DNA of 64,000 nucleotides from Candidatus Nitrosopumilus sp. (GCA_029864335.1 JAOTTS010000009.1:1-64000), one strand, 5' to 3'. Counted from the stretch's first letter, positions 17,508 to 27,780 are shown. A program made the numbers and translations. The notes: generated by a model from the letters alone, not told the origin.

Positions 17508-18557
17508 ATGACAAAAACTATTCAAATACTGTCTTTGATGACAATTATTTTGCTAAGTGTTACTGTATCATCTAGTCTGATTGATAATTCATATGCAATC
17601 AAAAGCAAGGGAACCCCAAATCCCGTGACGGGCTCAGACAAGGTTTGTGGAGACAGACTATGTTCAGAGCCAGAAGTAAAATCACAAAAGGAATCAAAGA
17701 AAAAAGAAGAGATAAAGACTGAAAAAAAGGCTGAAGAGAAAATCAGGGCCGAAGCTGAAAAGTCCAAAGTACAAAAAGATCCAACAGAATCCCACGAGGA
17801 AGAAGCAAGACAATATGCCGAACAGCGTGGTCAAGGTCCATCTTGGAAAACCATTTCAGGAACCATAACATCAGACAAGGATCCTGGGATAGGACATGAG
17901 ATGCACCAGTTGGCAATACTGCTATCTCCGAGTAAAAATCTCTACAAGGGCCACTTAACATATTCAGCATCTGAGAATGTTCAGATAGTTGTTTTACATG
18001 GTCCTCTAAAGAAAGGACAAGACAAGGGACAATTGTTTTGGACAACTGATGGACAGACAAAGTACGGTCTTACACTAGTTGATCAAAAATCTGACTCTGG
18101 AATCTTTACGTTTAGCGGCAAGGCATTGGCAATACATTCTATGAATTCTGAACCATTTACGGTGACATACTCTGTTACATACAAGGAGACACAATCCTCA
18201 AAGACAATATATTCAGAAAGCATGACATCTATGAAAAGTCCAGCTCTTGGACACGAAGGACATAACATTGCAATGATACTTCCCCCAGGTGACGAGTTTT
18301 ACCGAGGTAGGGTGACATTTGTTGCCTCTGAACCAGTACAATTTGCATCATTAACAGGACCACTGGGTACCGGGGATGATAAGGGACAGCCAACATGGAC
18401 CATTGACGGAAAGACAAAGTATGCATTTACCTTCATCAGGGCAGACAAGACAAGCGGTACGTGGGAATTTTCTGGAAATGGAATAGCGTTTCATACCATG
18501 AAAGACAATCCATTTACCATATCATACACTGTTACTCTAGAATCAATTGACAAGTAA
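17508..18557 (+). CDS. Secreted protein with two copies of a beta-rich domain
   Basis: 349 aa. Signal peptide at residues 1-30 (ends NSYA), a Lys/Glu-rich linker at about 55-110, then two homologous domains of about 100 aa, each starting GHE-H and ending near FT.(T/S)Y.VT. Shared features: LYKGHLTYSASENVQ versus FYRGRVTFVASEPVQ, GPL.KG.DKGQ and (G)K(T)KY. The His-rich GHEMH/GHEGH starts might bind metal. Family not recognised; probably exported and cell-surface bound. Confidence 0.65.
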   Translation: MTKTIQILSLMTIILLSVTVSSSLIDNSYAIKSKGTPNPVTGSDKVCGDRLCSEPEVKSQKESKKKEEIKTEKKAEEKIRAEAEKSKVQKDPTESHEEEARQYAEQRGQGPSWKTISGTITSDKDPGIGHEMHQLAILLSPSKNLYKGHLTYSASENVQIVVLHGPLKKGQDKGQLFWTTDGQTKYGLTLVDQKSDSGIFTFSGKALAIHSMNSEPFTVTYSVTYKETQSSKTIYSESMTSMKSPALGHEGHNIAMILPPGDEFYRGRVTFVASEPVQFASLTGPLGTGDDKGQPTWTIDGKTKYAFTFIRADKTSGTWEFSGNGIAFHTMKDNPFTISYTVTLESIDK

Positions 18558-18726
18558 CACTCTTTATTTTTTTAATGTAGTTTTTTTGTATGTTTGATGA
18601 AATTCTATAAAACATGATTGATTTTTTAAAACTAGTGGAAATATTATTTCTTTGTCATACTTTTTCTCAGCATTGAAAATCAGTATACCTAATAATATAC
18701 AAAACAACTCTCACAATAAAGCATAA

Positions 18727-19040
18727 ATGCAAATTTTGTTAATCTCAATTCTTTTAGTTTTAACATTTACAATTATTTCTGCTACTGTATATGCTGAAAC
18801 GTGGAAAGTACAAATTCCTGCAGGATCTTCTGACCCTGCATCGCCAGTGCATTTTGTACCCTCTGAAGTTTCTATAAGATTTGGAGACAAGGTCGAATGG
18901 GGAAATGCTGATTCCGTAGCACATACTGTAACTTCGGGAACATTAGAGTCTGTTTTTACCATTTGACTTTGGTATTGCACCAAAAGAATTCCAATCCCCA
19001 CTAAAACAAATGATGTCAGTTGAACACACAAGTGATGTGG
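18727..19040 (+). pseudogene. Blue copper (plastocyanin-like) protein, frameshifted and truncated
   Basis: Opens with a signal peptide (MQILLISILLVLTFTIISAT) and a cupredoxin start (VPSEVSIRFGDKVEWGN, SVAHTVTSG), then stops at 18966 after a T-run. Another frame continues with FDFGIAPKEFQSP to about 19040 but lacks the C-terminal copper ligands (Cys-His-Met). Looks dead. Confidence 0.6.
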
Positions 19041-19046
19041 TATGTA

Positions 19047-19151
19047 ATGAGGGATAAATTATTTAAGAAAAAGTCCAACGGAAATGCAGTTTGTTTAACA
19101 GAACCTACTGCAGAAATTTTGATTAAACGAGGTTGGGCTGACTACTTTTAG
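19047..19151 (+). pseudogene. C-terminal fragment with VCLTEPTAEILIKRGWA motif
   Basis: 34-aa frame ending GNAVCLTEPTAEILIKRGWA. A similar tail (NPVCV..ETAEKLIERGWA) closes many thaumarchaeal secreted proteins, so this is probably the loose end of a lost gene rather than a full protein. Confidence 0.4.
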
Positions 19152-19205
19152 GCATGTCACAGGATTATTCTGAGAGTATAAATCTGAGTATGGATATTTT
19201 TGAAC

Positions 19206-19625
19206 ATGGGTAAAATTCTGGTTCCTATTGATGGGTCTCTTAATTCTGTAAGAGGACTAGAAAAAGCAATTGACCTTGCAAGAAAAACAGATTCAACTAT
19301 TACATTGCTTCATGTTGCCATGCTTCCACCAATACATATTGTTGGTCATCCATTAGATAAAGTAAAAAGATCCTTGGCAAAAAAAGCTCATAAATTCATC
19401 AAAGATGCAGAAGACCGATGTATCAATGAAAATATTCAATCCACGACCAAATTGATTTATGGCTCTGATCCTGCATATGATATTGAGCAATTTGCGCGTA
19501 AATACAGGCATGACATGATTGTAGTTGGCGCAAAGGGAAAAAGTACTCTAAAGCGCCTCTTTTTGGGAAGTGTTTCTAGCTATCTTGTTCAAACTACAAA
19601 GACGCCAGTAACTGTGATAAAGTAA
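19206..19625 (+). CDS. Universal stress protein (UspA family)
   Basis: 139 aa from ATG 19206; TTG at 19200 is an alternative. KILVPIDGS at the N-terminus, and VVGAKGKSTLKRLFLGSVS with the ATP-binding G-2X-G-9X-G(S/T) pattern. Cytosolic nucleotide-binding stress protein; starts a run of stress genes ending at 23682. Confidence 0.9.
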   Translation: MGKILVPIDGSLNSVRGLEKAIDLARKTDSTITLLHVAMLPPIHIVGHPLDKVKRSLAKKAHKFIKDAEDRCINENIQSTTKLIYGSDPAYDIEQFARKYRHDMIVVGAKGKSTLKRLFLGSVSSYLVQTTKTPVTVIK

Positions 19626-19886
19626 TCAACAGTATCTTGGAAATATACACATGAGGTTCAAGTGGATGGATATTTTTACAGAAATGCAGAAAAAATAAAA
19701 TCATAAAGATAAATAAGGTCCCAAAATTGTTTTTACAACATGTTATAGATGACTCGTTTCAATAGATGATTTCTTTCTCACTACTCTGAATTTTCAAAAT
19801 TCTCAAAATATACGAGAACACGCAAATGTTTTTACCATAAATAAAAAAATTCAGAGCGACATCTAGTCTGATGGGGATTATCATGG

Positions 19887-20663
19887 ATGAATATCATGTT
19901 AGAAAATCTACGTTTTTCTTTTAATTGTAAGATTGTGAAAAATAATGACTTGGAACTTGCAAAAATAAGCCCTCAGGAGAAGACATTACTGGTAGGATTT
20001 CCAAGCAATGGTCTTGTTGGCACTTTTTCAATATCCTACCTGATTCATCATCTAAAGATGAAGTATATTGGAGATGTTGAAGTATCAGATCTTCCTTCAA
20101 CGTTATTTGTAGAAGAGGGGGAAATTTTAGCCCCAATCAGAGTCTACAATAAAAATAATCTTTTTGTGATAATTTCAGATGTTCCATTTGATCAGTACTT
20201 GGCAGAGAAATTTGCACTTGCAGTTCATGCGTTTTGCAAAGATCATACAATAAAGAAAATAGTACTTGTCAGTGGTATGGAGTCAGTTAACCAAAAAGAA
20301 GATGGTCCAAAAATTTATGGTCTTGTAACACATCCGATCTTAGAAAGTAAACTTTACGATAATCAAATTCCAAAATTTTTAAATGGTTCAATTTTTGGGA
20401 CAGACGCTGCCATAATTTCAGTTTTTAGAAAAACAAACATTCCTGTAATGGTTTTGTATGCAGAATGTCATTCATTCTTCCCAGATCCCGAAGCATCAAT
20501 TATCGCAATAGTCACACTAGCAAAAATTCTAGATATTGAAATAGACATAAAAGATATTCAAAATAAAATAGACACACTTCGAATACAGCATAGAAACCTA
20601 ATGGAAGAAACACTTCGAACATTACAAGAAAAGAAGACAAGGGCTCCACAGATTTACAGGTGA
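19887..20663 (+). CDS. PAC2-family protein (proteasome assembly chaperone-like)
   Basis: 258 aa. VGFPSNGLVGTFS, ISDVPFDQYLAEKFA and YGLVTHPILE match the PAC2 family, which includes proteasome assembly chaperones and archaeal homologues. The C-terminus is a charged helix. Four nt separate it from an Hsp20 gene, suggesting co-transcription and a protein-quality-control role. Confidence 0.8.
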   Translation: MNIMLENLRFSFNCKIVKNNDLELAKISPQEKTLLVGFPSNGLVGTFSISYLIHHLKMKYIGDVEVSDLPSTLFVEEGEILAPIRVYNKNNLFVIISDVPFDQYLAEKFALAVHAFCKDHTIKKIVLVSGMESVNQKEDGPKIYGLVTHPILESKLYDNQIPKFLNGSIFGTDAAIISVFRKTNIPVMVLYAECHSFFPDPEASIIAIVTLAKILDIEIDIKDIQNKIDTLRIQHRNLMEETLRTLQEKKTRAPQIYR

Positions 20664-20667
20664 TTTA

Positions 20668-21054
20668 ATGAACAATTTCGATAAGTTTGAATTCAGAATG
20701 GCTTTTCCCATGATTAGTTCATTATTTGATGATATAGAACAAAGAATTCTTTCACCACTATCGTGTCTGAGAGAGTTTGACAATTATTGGATGTTAGAAT
20801 TTGATCTTCCACTGGTGGATAAAAAAGATATTGACGTCACTTTTGATGAAAACATCATAAGTATCAAGGCAAAGCTCAAGGAAGAATATTCTGAAGAAAA
20901 ACAAGGCAATATCATAAAGTTTGAATATTTTAAAAAATCAATCTCATTGCCTGAAAGAATAAATGTTAAAAAAACAACTGCCAAATTCCAAAAAGGAAGA
21001 TTAGAAATAAAAATTCCAAAAAAGATAGTCGGTCATTCCATCAAAATCAATTAG
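20668..21054 (+). CDS. Small heat shock protein (Hsp20/alpha-crystallin)
   Basis: 128 aa. Alpha-crystallin domain with FDLPLVDKKDIDV, ISLPERINV and GRLEIKIPKK, where the usual G-x-L motif reads GRL. Prevents aggregation of unfolded proteins. The canonical C-terminal I-x-I anchor reads IKIN at the very end. Probably in an operon with the PAC2 gene. Confidence 0.88.
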   Translation: MNNFDKFEFRMAFPMISSLFDDIEQRILSPLSCLREFDNYWMLEFDLPLVDKKDIDVTFDENIISIKAKLKEEYSEEKQGNIIKFEYFKKSISLPERINVKKTTAKFQKGRLEIKIPKKIVGHSIKIN

Positions 21055-21267
21055 CATTTAGTGGATAAAATAATGGCATTATTTACGGAGCAAGTTTTTT
21101 TGCAAAAGTGGTTTTTCCACTTAATGCAATACCGACCGTTAACACATAATCCATTTACATCATTGTTAGATCAACTAATTACAGGTTTTTAATGAATTAG
21201 AAAACAATTCAAGACGACATACACATAATGATGACAAACTAATTTTCATATCTTGAAATCTGTTTTC

Positions 21268-22914
21268 CTATTCCATCCCCATTCCGGGCATGCCTCCCAT
21301 TCCTCCTTGAGGTGGAGCAGATGATCTTGATGATGCAACAACGTTATCGATTCGCAGTATCATGTTTGCAGTCTCAGTAGCTGACTTTATTATCTGCTCT
21401 TTTACCTTGACTGGCTCTATTATGCCTAGTTTCTCAAAATCTGCAATTATTCCATTAATTACATCCACGCCAGTGAATTTCTCTCCTTTGCTCTGTCTTG
21501 ACCGTAATTGCGTAATTGTATCAATAGGATTCATTCCAGCATTTCTTGCAAGTGCAAGTGGAATGGATTCCATGGCGTCAGCAAACTTTTCAACTGCAAG
21601 CTGGTCCCTCCCAGAAAGTGACTTTGACCAATCTCTGAGTTTTAGTGCAATGAATGCCTCAGGGGCTCCGCCGCCATAGACTATCTTTGGTTTTTCAATT
21701 ACATCCTTTACAACCATCAATGCATCATGCATTGACCTGTCTGCCTCATCAATCACTCTTTGAGTGCCACCTCTTAGCAATATGCTGATTGCCTTTGGAT
21801 TCTTGCATCCTTCAATGAACACCCAATTGTCCTCCTCAACTCTTTTCTCCTCCACATTTTCTGCCAGACCCAACTCTGTATCATTTAAATCATCAACTCT
21901 TCCCACTATTCTGCCTCCAGTGGCTTTTGCAAGTTTTGTCATGTCACTTTCCTTGATTCGTCTAACTGCAAGTATTCCCTCCTTGCTCAGATAATGCTGA
22001 ATAATGTCATCTATTCCCTTTTGGCACAAAACAACATTAGCGCCAGTTGATTTAATCTTGCTTGCCATATCTTTGAGCATCTGATTTTCTTCTTCCATGA
22101 ATGACTTTATCTGGTTGGGGGTAGAGATGTTTAGCTTTGCTTCAAACTCTGTCTTTTTAATCTCTAGGGCCTCATTGATTAAAGCAATCTTTGCATTCTC
22201 AATTCTTCGCGGCATGCCGCTATGAACTATTTCCTTGTCAAGTATGATACCACTTACTAACTCACTGTCAGAAATTGAACCCCCCGTCTTTTTTTCTATC
22301 TTTATGTTGTCAAGATTTACCTTGAATATTCCATTTTTCTCTTCAATGACGGCCAATACTGCATTGACTGCCAGTTTGGCAAGATCAGTTGCTTCAATTG
22401 ATACAAGCTTTGTCTGCATTGACGTGTTTGCAATCTTTTCAAGTATTTCCTTGTCTTTTGGTTCAAAGTTTATTGTAATTTCAGTCAAAAATTCCATTGC
22501 CTTCTTTGAGGCCTTTTTGTAACCCTCGGCAATTATTACTGGATGAATGTCATCATCAATTAATGATTCTGCCTTTTCAAGCAGAGCCCCTGCCAAGACA
22601 ACTGAAGATGTTGTACCATCTCCCACCTCACTATCTGTAGCTTTGGCTACTTCCACCATCATCTTTGCAGCGGGATGCTGCACGTCAATCTCTTTTAGAA
22701 TGGTTGCACCATCATTTGTAATCGTAATGTCCCCGATTGAATCTACAAGCATCTTGTCCATCCCTCTTGGTCCAAGGCTTGTCTGAATAATTTCAGCAAT
22801 TAGTTTTGCTGCCCTGATGTTGTTTCTTTGTGCATCACGTCCGCGTGATTGTCTTGTTCCTTCTTTAAGCAAAATTATAGGAACACCCTCCGGTGTTGTT
22901 CCAACTTGAGACAT
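21268..22914 (-). CDS. thsA: Thermosome subunit (group II chaperonin)
   Basis: 548 aa. [35 protein letters not shown] and GDGTTS are group II chaperonin motifs, and a GGMGGMPGM tail closes the protein. ATP-driven folding chamber in the cytosol. A TATA-like AATAAATATAT at about 22934-22946 lies 20-30 nt before the ATG, so the mRNA is probably almost leaderless. Faces the Hsp20 genes on both sides. Confidence 0.97.
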   Translation of the reverse strand: MSQVGTTPEGVPIILLKEGTRQSRGRDAQRNNIRAAKLIAEIIQTSLGPRGMDKMLVDSIGDITITNDGATILKEIDVQHPAAKMMVEVAKATDSEVGDGTTSSVVLAGALLEKAESLIDDDIHPVIIAEGYKKASKKAMEFLTEITINFEPKDKEILEKIANTSMQTKLVSIEATDLAKLAVNAVLAVIEEKNGIFKVNLDNIKIEKKTGGSISDSELVSGIILDKEIVHSGMPRRIENAKIALINEALEIKKTEFEAKLNISTPNQIKSFMEEENQMLKDMASKIKSTGANVVLCQKGIDDIIQHYLSKEGILAVRRIKESDMTKLAKATGGRIVGRVDDLNDTELGLAENVEEKRVEEDNWVFIEGCKNPKAISILLRGGTQRVIDEADRSMHDALMVVKDVIEKPKIVYGGGAPEAFIALKLRDWSKSLSGRDQLAVEKFADAMESIPLALARNAGMNPIDTITQLRSRQSKGEKFTGVDVINGIIADFEKLGIIEPVKVKEQIIKSATETANMILRIDNVVASSRSSAPPQGGMGGMPGMGME

Positions 22915-23208
22915 TAGATTACCTAGTTTTGTTTTGATATATTTATTGCAATGATATGATTTTCATTTTTGAAACCATGTCATTTTGATTTCAAAATAAA
23001 GAGATATCCAACTTTATTACATCTGATGATAGATTAAACCTAGACGGTAAAAATCCTGTGTTGATTCATTTATGTGCAAGCCATATTTCAATTAAAGTTT
23101 GAGATTAGATTGGGATCCTTTTTTATTAAAACTAGACAACAGGAAGACAAAAATCATAATTGATAATCTACAGAAAGTACAAATCCATTTTTTGATATAT
23201 TGTTCTCA

Positions 23209-23682
23209 ATGAATACTGAAAACAATGACAAAGAGAGAAAAGAGGTTGTACCATTTTGGCGTTCAGGATTTGGCGAACTAGACAAAGTTTTTGACAACTT
23301 TAAGCGAGATTTTGAGCATGCATTTGCAACAAAACCCCTTCATCTGTTTGACGCCACAACAGCATGTGATTTGGTAGATGAAGGAGACAGGTTTGTAGTT
23401 ACTGCAGACATGCCCAGAATAAAGAAAGAAGAGATCAACCTTAACGTGGGTGATGACTATATCGATATCTCAGCCGAACACAAGGAATCCGAAGAAGAAA
23501 AGAAGAAAAAATACGTCAGAAAAGAACACAGTGAAATATCGATTCATCGAAGGATGTCACTTCCTGAGAGGGTAAAGCCATCAGATGTTAAGGCTAAACT
23601 AACCAATGGAATTCTGACTGTAGAGATTCCAAAGGAAAAGCCAACACCCCAACCAAAGACTACCAAAATCAACATAGAGTAA
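23209..23682 (+). CDS. Small heat shock protein (Hsp20)
   Basis: 157 aa. N-terminal DELDKVFDNF-like region (ELDKVFDNFKRDFE), then the crystallin domain with VTADMPRIKKEEI, MSLPERVKPSDVKAKLTNGILTVEIP (motif GILTVEIPK) and a C-terminal Pro/Lys tail ending IN(I)E. ATG 23209 chosen; TTG 23200 would add three residues. Different in length and tail from the copy at 20668. Confidence 0.9.
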   Translation: MNTENNDKERKEVVPFWRSGFGELDKVFDNFKRDFEHAFATKPLHLFDATTACDLVDEGDRFVVTADMPRIKKEEINLNVGDDYIDISAEHKESEEEKKKKYVRKEHSEISIHRRMSLPERVKPSDVKAKLTNGILTVEIPKEKPTPQPKTTKINIE

Positions 23683-24045
23683 TAAAACCCCATTATTGCT
23701 TTTTATTTTTTATTACATCTCCAAAAATATGGAATGATACCGAAATGATAGGAATAATCGATCAAACTATCGAAAACTCTCGGAACATTTCACCGAATTG
23801 AGTAAAACAACTATCAATAATGCCCTGCGATATGCATATGCAATATGAGAAAGATCTTTTAGTAAATTGTCATCGTCTGACATTAAATCTTGATTAATTA
23901 CAATGTAACATACTGAGAATTTAATCCACACACTAAGAGTTGTGAGTTATTGTTAAATGAGAATTTGTGTTCTTTACTCATAGTTAGTAGGTCTGTACGC
24001 CAAGATCTGTTAACCACATGTTATCTTTGTAAAAATTATTAAATT
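23683..24045. other. Intergenic region after hsp20
   Basis: 363 bp. It begins with a T-rich run (about 23698-23712) that could end the hsp20 transcript. Nothing else recognised: no convincing frame, tRNA or strong stem. Confidence 0.35.
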
Positions 24046-24228
24046 CTAAACTTTTGATGAGAGTTCATCTATTTTCTTTTCTAATTCTTCTAACCTAGAG
24101 TTTAGATCTGAAATGCCATTCTCTTTTTTGGATGGTTGTGTTTTTGTGGATTTCTTTTTTGTAGTTTTTGATATTTTAGGCATTGTTTTCTTTTGTGATG
24201 ATTTCTTTTCGGTAGTTTTCTTTGCCAA
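24046..24228 (-). CDS. Small Lys-rich protein with C-terminal coiled coil
   Basis: 60 aa. The first 40 residues are Lys/Thr/Ser-rich and disordered (KKTTEKKSSQKK), like an eukaryotic-style basic tail; the last 20 form a heptad helix (LNSRLEELEKKIDELSSK). Might bind nucleic acid through the basic part and oligomerise by the helix. Family not recognised. Confidence 0.5.
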   Translation of the reverse strand: MAKKTTEKKSSQKKTMPKISKTTKKKSTKTQPSKKENGISDLNSRLEELEKKIDELSSKV

Positions 24229-24354
24229 TAAAAATAATACAGATAAACTTGTTAATAATTATTTAAGTTACCATATCCCAAATTATTTTGATTGCTATTT
24301 TAATTTCAAGAATCCATCCTGAAAATATTTTTATGTACACGAAAATTATATCAA

Positions 24355-24938
24355 ATGTTGGCAAAACAAAATCCTCTCGTCTTTCACAAAATTGAAACCG
24401 TTCCAATCTCAAAAGTAATTGTATGGGATGAAGTGGAGGCAAGGCAATTAGATCTTGATGGGATTGAAGAATTAACAAAAAGTATCAGAGAAGAAGGATT
24501 GCAAAACCCCCCGGTTGTTCAAAAAAACAAAGACGGGACATTCAAACTGATTGCAGGTCAAAGGAGGCTGGAAGCACTAAGAATTGGCAGTAAAAACATC
24601 CCAGTAATGGTTGTAAAAAAACCATATGATGATGAGAATGCAAAAGCCGTATCAATTATCGAGAACCTGCACCGTAAACAGATGAATTCCCAAGAGATGG
24701 CCCAAGCTTGTGATTTTTTGGTAAAATCAATGAAATCCACAAAAAAAGCAGCCAAGGCTCTAGGAATCAGTCAGCAGACTCTGAGAACACATACCATTTC
24801 CGAGAAAAACAAAACATCCGTCTAAAACTATCAAAGACCCAGGCAAAGACATTGGCAAAAGAATCTACACATATGGATTTGGAACCTGAGGATCTTGTAA
24901 GAAAGATTGTTTCTGATTGGATCTCAAGGAAAAGTTAG
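24355..24938 (+). pseudogene. ParB/Srx-domain protein with frameshift
   Basis: First frame, 24355-24825: ParB-like N-terminal domain with LDGIEELTKSIREEG, IAGQRRLEALR and IENLHRKQMNSQE, then the HTH start (KKAAKALGISQQTLR). The frame then breaks: a second frame from about 24787 reads YHFREKQNIRLKLSKT and DLVRKIVSDWISRK to 24938. One indel near 24787 would restore a protein of about 193 aa. Dead gene, recent mutation or sequencing error. Confidence 0.65.
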
Positions 24939-25051
24939 TGAATCATTATATTTTAAAAATTATTTAATTGCATATTTTTGATGATGCAATATGACAATAC
25001 AAGTTGTCTTGAAATGCAATGATAAAAAATTGAGAGTTTTTAAGAAAAACT

Positions 25052-25198
25052 TTATTCATTACAAGAAAATTTAGTCCTCGTAAAAAATCCAGGACAGTCC
25101 TTGCACTTCTTCCCAACTTGATTTGTTTTGTTTATCTTGATTGCTCGTGATGTAACATTGCAGAATTTTAATAAAAGCAACACGAATGATTCGTTCAT
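25052..25198 (-). CDS. Small protein with CKDCPG motif
   Basis: 48 aa, ATG to TAA. N-terminal hydrophobic stretch (FVLLLLKF) and a Cys pair in KKCKDCPGFF. No family recognised and no clear ribosome site; it occupies most of an otherwise empty gap at 24939-25307. Confidence 0.3.
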   Translation of the reverse strand: MNESFVLLLLKFCNVTSRAIKINKTNQVGKKCKDCPGFFTRTKFSCNE

Positions 25199-25307
25199 CT
25201 TATTCCTCAGTGTATTTGTATCAATTGATAAAAGATAATTTGAAAAGGATGGGCAAAAGTTGGCCCACCCCTTTGGACGGTATATGGTCGGTTGGTTAAA
25301 CGGTTAG

Positions 25308-25505
25308 ATGACTCCTACCGCAGAATCCCAAACTGATGACAGCAAAGTTTGCTTAAAAGAAGAACGTATCATTACTCAGAATGATCTAAATACTATTTCT
25401 GCAAAAGTGCAGATAGACACATTGGATCTGTCACAAGGTACAATCGTTCTTGGTCTTAAGATCCGATTATCAAAATTTACTTATTTCTGGTATTTGTTAT
25501 ACTGA
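25308..25505 (+). CDS. Hypothetical protein, doubtful
   Basis: 65 aa directly before the copper-oxidase fragment, whose ATG follows this stop at once. No motif seen; the C-terminal end (KFTYFWYLLY) is hydrophobic. May be part of the same decayed locus. Confidence 0.25.
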   Translation: MTPTAESQTDDSKVCLKEERIITQNDLNTISAKVQIDTLDLSQGTIVLGLKIRLSKFTYFWYLLY

Positions 25506-25844
25506 ATGGGAATCGGAGTATCTGACCATTTATTATCACTTGCAATGCAAAGTAGATCAATGGCTAATGCTAACACTAACACGGTAAGTCCTATCTGGCT
25601 AATATCCATTGGAGTGATAATCGGTGTCGGTTCTGCAGCAATCTATTTTCTAGAGATGGCAGATTCGGACATTACTATTCAAGCAGAAAACCAGCAAATC
25701 AAGACTGCAGGTATCACCATTGATGACATTTATCCAAGGGCTGAAAATCCGAATCCACAAAAAAGAAGCTATACGCTGATTGCACAGGATGCAGAGATTG
25801 AGGTATCAAAGGGAGTAAAGGCCAAAGTCTGGACGCATAACTGA
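25506..25844 (+). pseudogene. N-terminal fragment of a multicopper oxidase
   Basis: 112 aa: a membrane anchor (PIWLISIGVIIGVGSAAIYF) and the first strand of a two-domain copper oxidase (SYTLIAQDAEIEV, AKVWTHN), then a stop exactly where the normal family continues with NGTVP-P. The intact relative at 43220-44278 has WTYNGTVPAP here. All copper ligands are lost, so this is a truncated remnant. Confidence 0.65.
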
Positions 25845-26309
25845 TTCATCAATTTCGTATAAAAAATAGTGATTACTAACGATTGCACTCTCTAATTCAG
25901 GTGGTATTATTCCAAAACCACCCACTTTTGCATCAATTTCAGCAACAATTAGATCATTGGTTTTTACCATAAATTGTTTTTTTGTCTTAATTTCTGCCCC
26001 AAAAACCTCATCTCTTAATTGAATTCCTTTTCCATGGATTTTCACTTTTACTCGTTTGTATTTTGTTTTATCATTAATTGTAATTGGTTCTTTTCTTAAT
26101 TTTAAAAATTTGGACATAGAAATAACGGGAATGGTAGTTTTGTTTGATTCTAGAATTTTCTTTTGAATATCAATCAAAACTTTATGAGATTTTTTTAGTA
26201 TGTTGATATTATCATTAATTTCAATAAGTTGTTTATCGAAATCAATTTCATGCTTATTTAATTCAGATAACAGATCTTTTCTCGATTTTGATTTTTTACG
26301 AATAGACAA
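25806..26309 (-). CDS. Type I restriction S-subunit (target recognition)-like fragment
   Basis: 167 aa. A helical start (LLSELNKHEIDFDKQLIEINDNINIL) and then KIHGKGIQLRDEV, IVAEIDAKVGGFGIIPPELESAIVSNHYFLYEID, which match the core of HsdS target-recognition domains. It ends soon after instead of having the second domain and overlaps the copper-oxidase fragment tail. No HsdM or HsdR is present, so it is probably non-functional or a stand-alone DNA-binding protein. Confidence 0.5.
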   Translation of the reverse strand: MSIRKKSKSRKDLLSELNKHEIDFDKQLIEINDNINILKKSHKVLIDIQKKILESNKTTIPVISMSKFLKLRKEPITINDKTKYKRVKVKIHGKGIQLRDEVFGAEIKTKKQFMVKTNDLIVAEIDAKVGGFGIIPPELESAIVSNHYFLYEIDESVMRPDFGLYSL

Positions 26310-26626
26310 ACTTGGATTTCTAGCAGAAATATTGTAATTTCTAAGAAATATGTCATCAGTTGCTTGATTGATTTTGAAATTTCTTGGTTCTCACTGTTCT
26401 TCATTATTCCCAACAGGAACAAATCTTCTTTTTCTACGGATTTCCTAATTTTAACAAAATCTACAGATTCATAAAATCTTGACAGCTCCTCCAATAAATT
26501 CAGAGAATTATTCACCTTGGTTTGTACGAATTTAAGCGCAATCTCAAATCTATCTATAGAATTAAGGTATTTTTGGTACTGTTTTATGCGTAATTTGCCT
26601 AAATTTTGGTGACAGTTGTTTGGCAA
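26258..26626 (-). CDS. Hypothetical helical protein upstream of the HsdS-like gene
   Basis: 122 aa, mostly helix, no recognised domain. Its last 50 nt overlap the HsdS-like gene in another frame, so the two may be one frameshifted gene (the other frame reads RNYNISARNPSLSIRKK across the junction). Confidence 0.3.
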   Translation of the reverse strand: MPNNCHQNLGKLRIKQYQKYLNSIDRFEIALKFVQTKVNNSLNLLEELSRFYESVDFVKIRKSVEKEDLFLLGIMKNSENQEISKSIKQLMTYFLEITIFLLEIQVCLFVKNQNREKICYLN

Positions 26627-26679
26627 GAGTTGACAATTATTTTGATTTGTTTATAATTGACACTTCTGAAATTGTAATC

Positions 26680-27780
26680 TTATTTTTTTATCTTCAATGA
26701 AACAATAAAAGCGCAAACAATTATTGCAATTGCAAAATACATTACTGCAGTATAGTCAAATAGAAATGCAATGCTTCCTGCAACTACCGGGCCTACTACT
26801 GTAGCAATTGATAATGTAGAACTAAATATTCCAGTTGATGTGGAACGTGGGTTGTTTTCCATCAAATGGAAATTTCCACCAATAAACAAAAATGCCCATG
26901 TTGCACCAACGAGTGCCATAAATGGCATTGCCATCCACCAATCAGTAACTACTGCCAACCCGATAAATACAAACGTTGTAAATCCAATCCCGATTTGAAA
27001 TTTTGTTACATTTGAGAGATGAATTTTGCTTGCCATCACATTCATCAGAATAAATGCAGTCAATGTGTTTGCAACATATACTATTGATATCTGGTAAAGC
27101 TCAGCTCCTAATCTCTCCATTAACATTATTGGTAAAATAGTCCATACTGCTGCTGCTCCAATATGTCTTAGCAATAATGATGAGAAGAGAAATTTATTTT
27201 TTATAATGACATTTTTTGTAGTTCCAGGTTTTAGCTCTTTTTCTTGTTGTGGATTTGGCAGTTTTATTGTAAATAATAATCCAATTACAAACGAAGCCGC
27301 ACTAATCAAGAAAATCAATCTTAAGTCATTTGCAATTCCAGCAGCTGCAATTCCAGCTAACCATCCTAATGCATGAAATGATATTACAGTAGCTGCACGC
27401 TTTTTGTCAATATTTGCCTCGTAGGTATATGCAATCATTGCAGGAATCATGATTCCACTTGCTACCCCTGCGGCAATTCTTACTAGGAAAAACATGGATA
27501 AGTCATCTGCAAAATAGTGCAATCCAAAGGCTATTGCACATCCTATGAAGCCAATTCTGATGAATTTGAGCCTAGTTCCTTTTTTGTCTGAGTGTCTTCC
27601 AAAATAAATCTCAGATAAAATCTGGGCAAAACTAAATGATGCAACTAGTAGCCCAATCTCAAAAACAGATTCTGTGACGCCCTTTGCAATAATGGGCATG
27701 AACACAAAGATTATTGAGATTCCAGCATGCTGAAAAAAGGTTGCACTACGAACCAGGTTGTTTACTTGAAGTTTAAGCAT
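26680..27780 (-). CDS. MFS transporter
   Basis: 366 aa, about eleven or twelve membrane helices. The MFS loop signature appears as GRHSDKKGTRLKFIRIG between helices 2 and 3. Exporter or uptake carrier; substrate unknown. Divergent from the methionine synthase genes. Confidence 0.85.
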   Translation of the reverse strand: MLKLQVNNLVRSATFFQHAGISIIFVFMPIIAKGVTESVFEIGLLVASFSFAQILSEIYFGRHSDKKGTRLKFIRIGFIGCAIAFGLHYFADDLSMFFLVRIAAGVASGIMIPAMIAYTYEANIDKKRAATVISFHALGWLAGIAAAGIANDLRLIFLISAASFVIGLLFTIKLPNPQQEKELKPGTTKNVIIKNKFLFSSLLLRHIGAAAVWTILPIMLMERLGAELYQISIVYVANTLTAFILMNVMASKIHLSNVTKFQIGIGFTTFVFIGLAVVTDWWMAMPFMALVGATWAFLFIGGNFHLMENNPRSTSTGIFSSTLSIATVVGPVVAGSIAFLFDYTAVMYFAIAIIVCAFIVSLKIKK

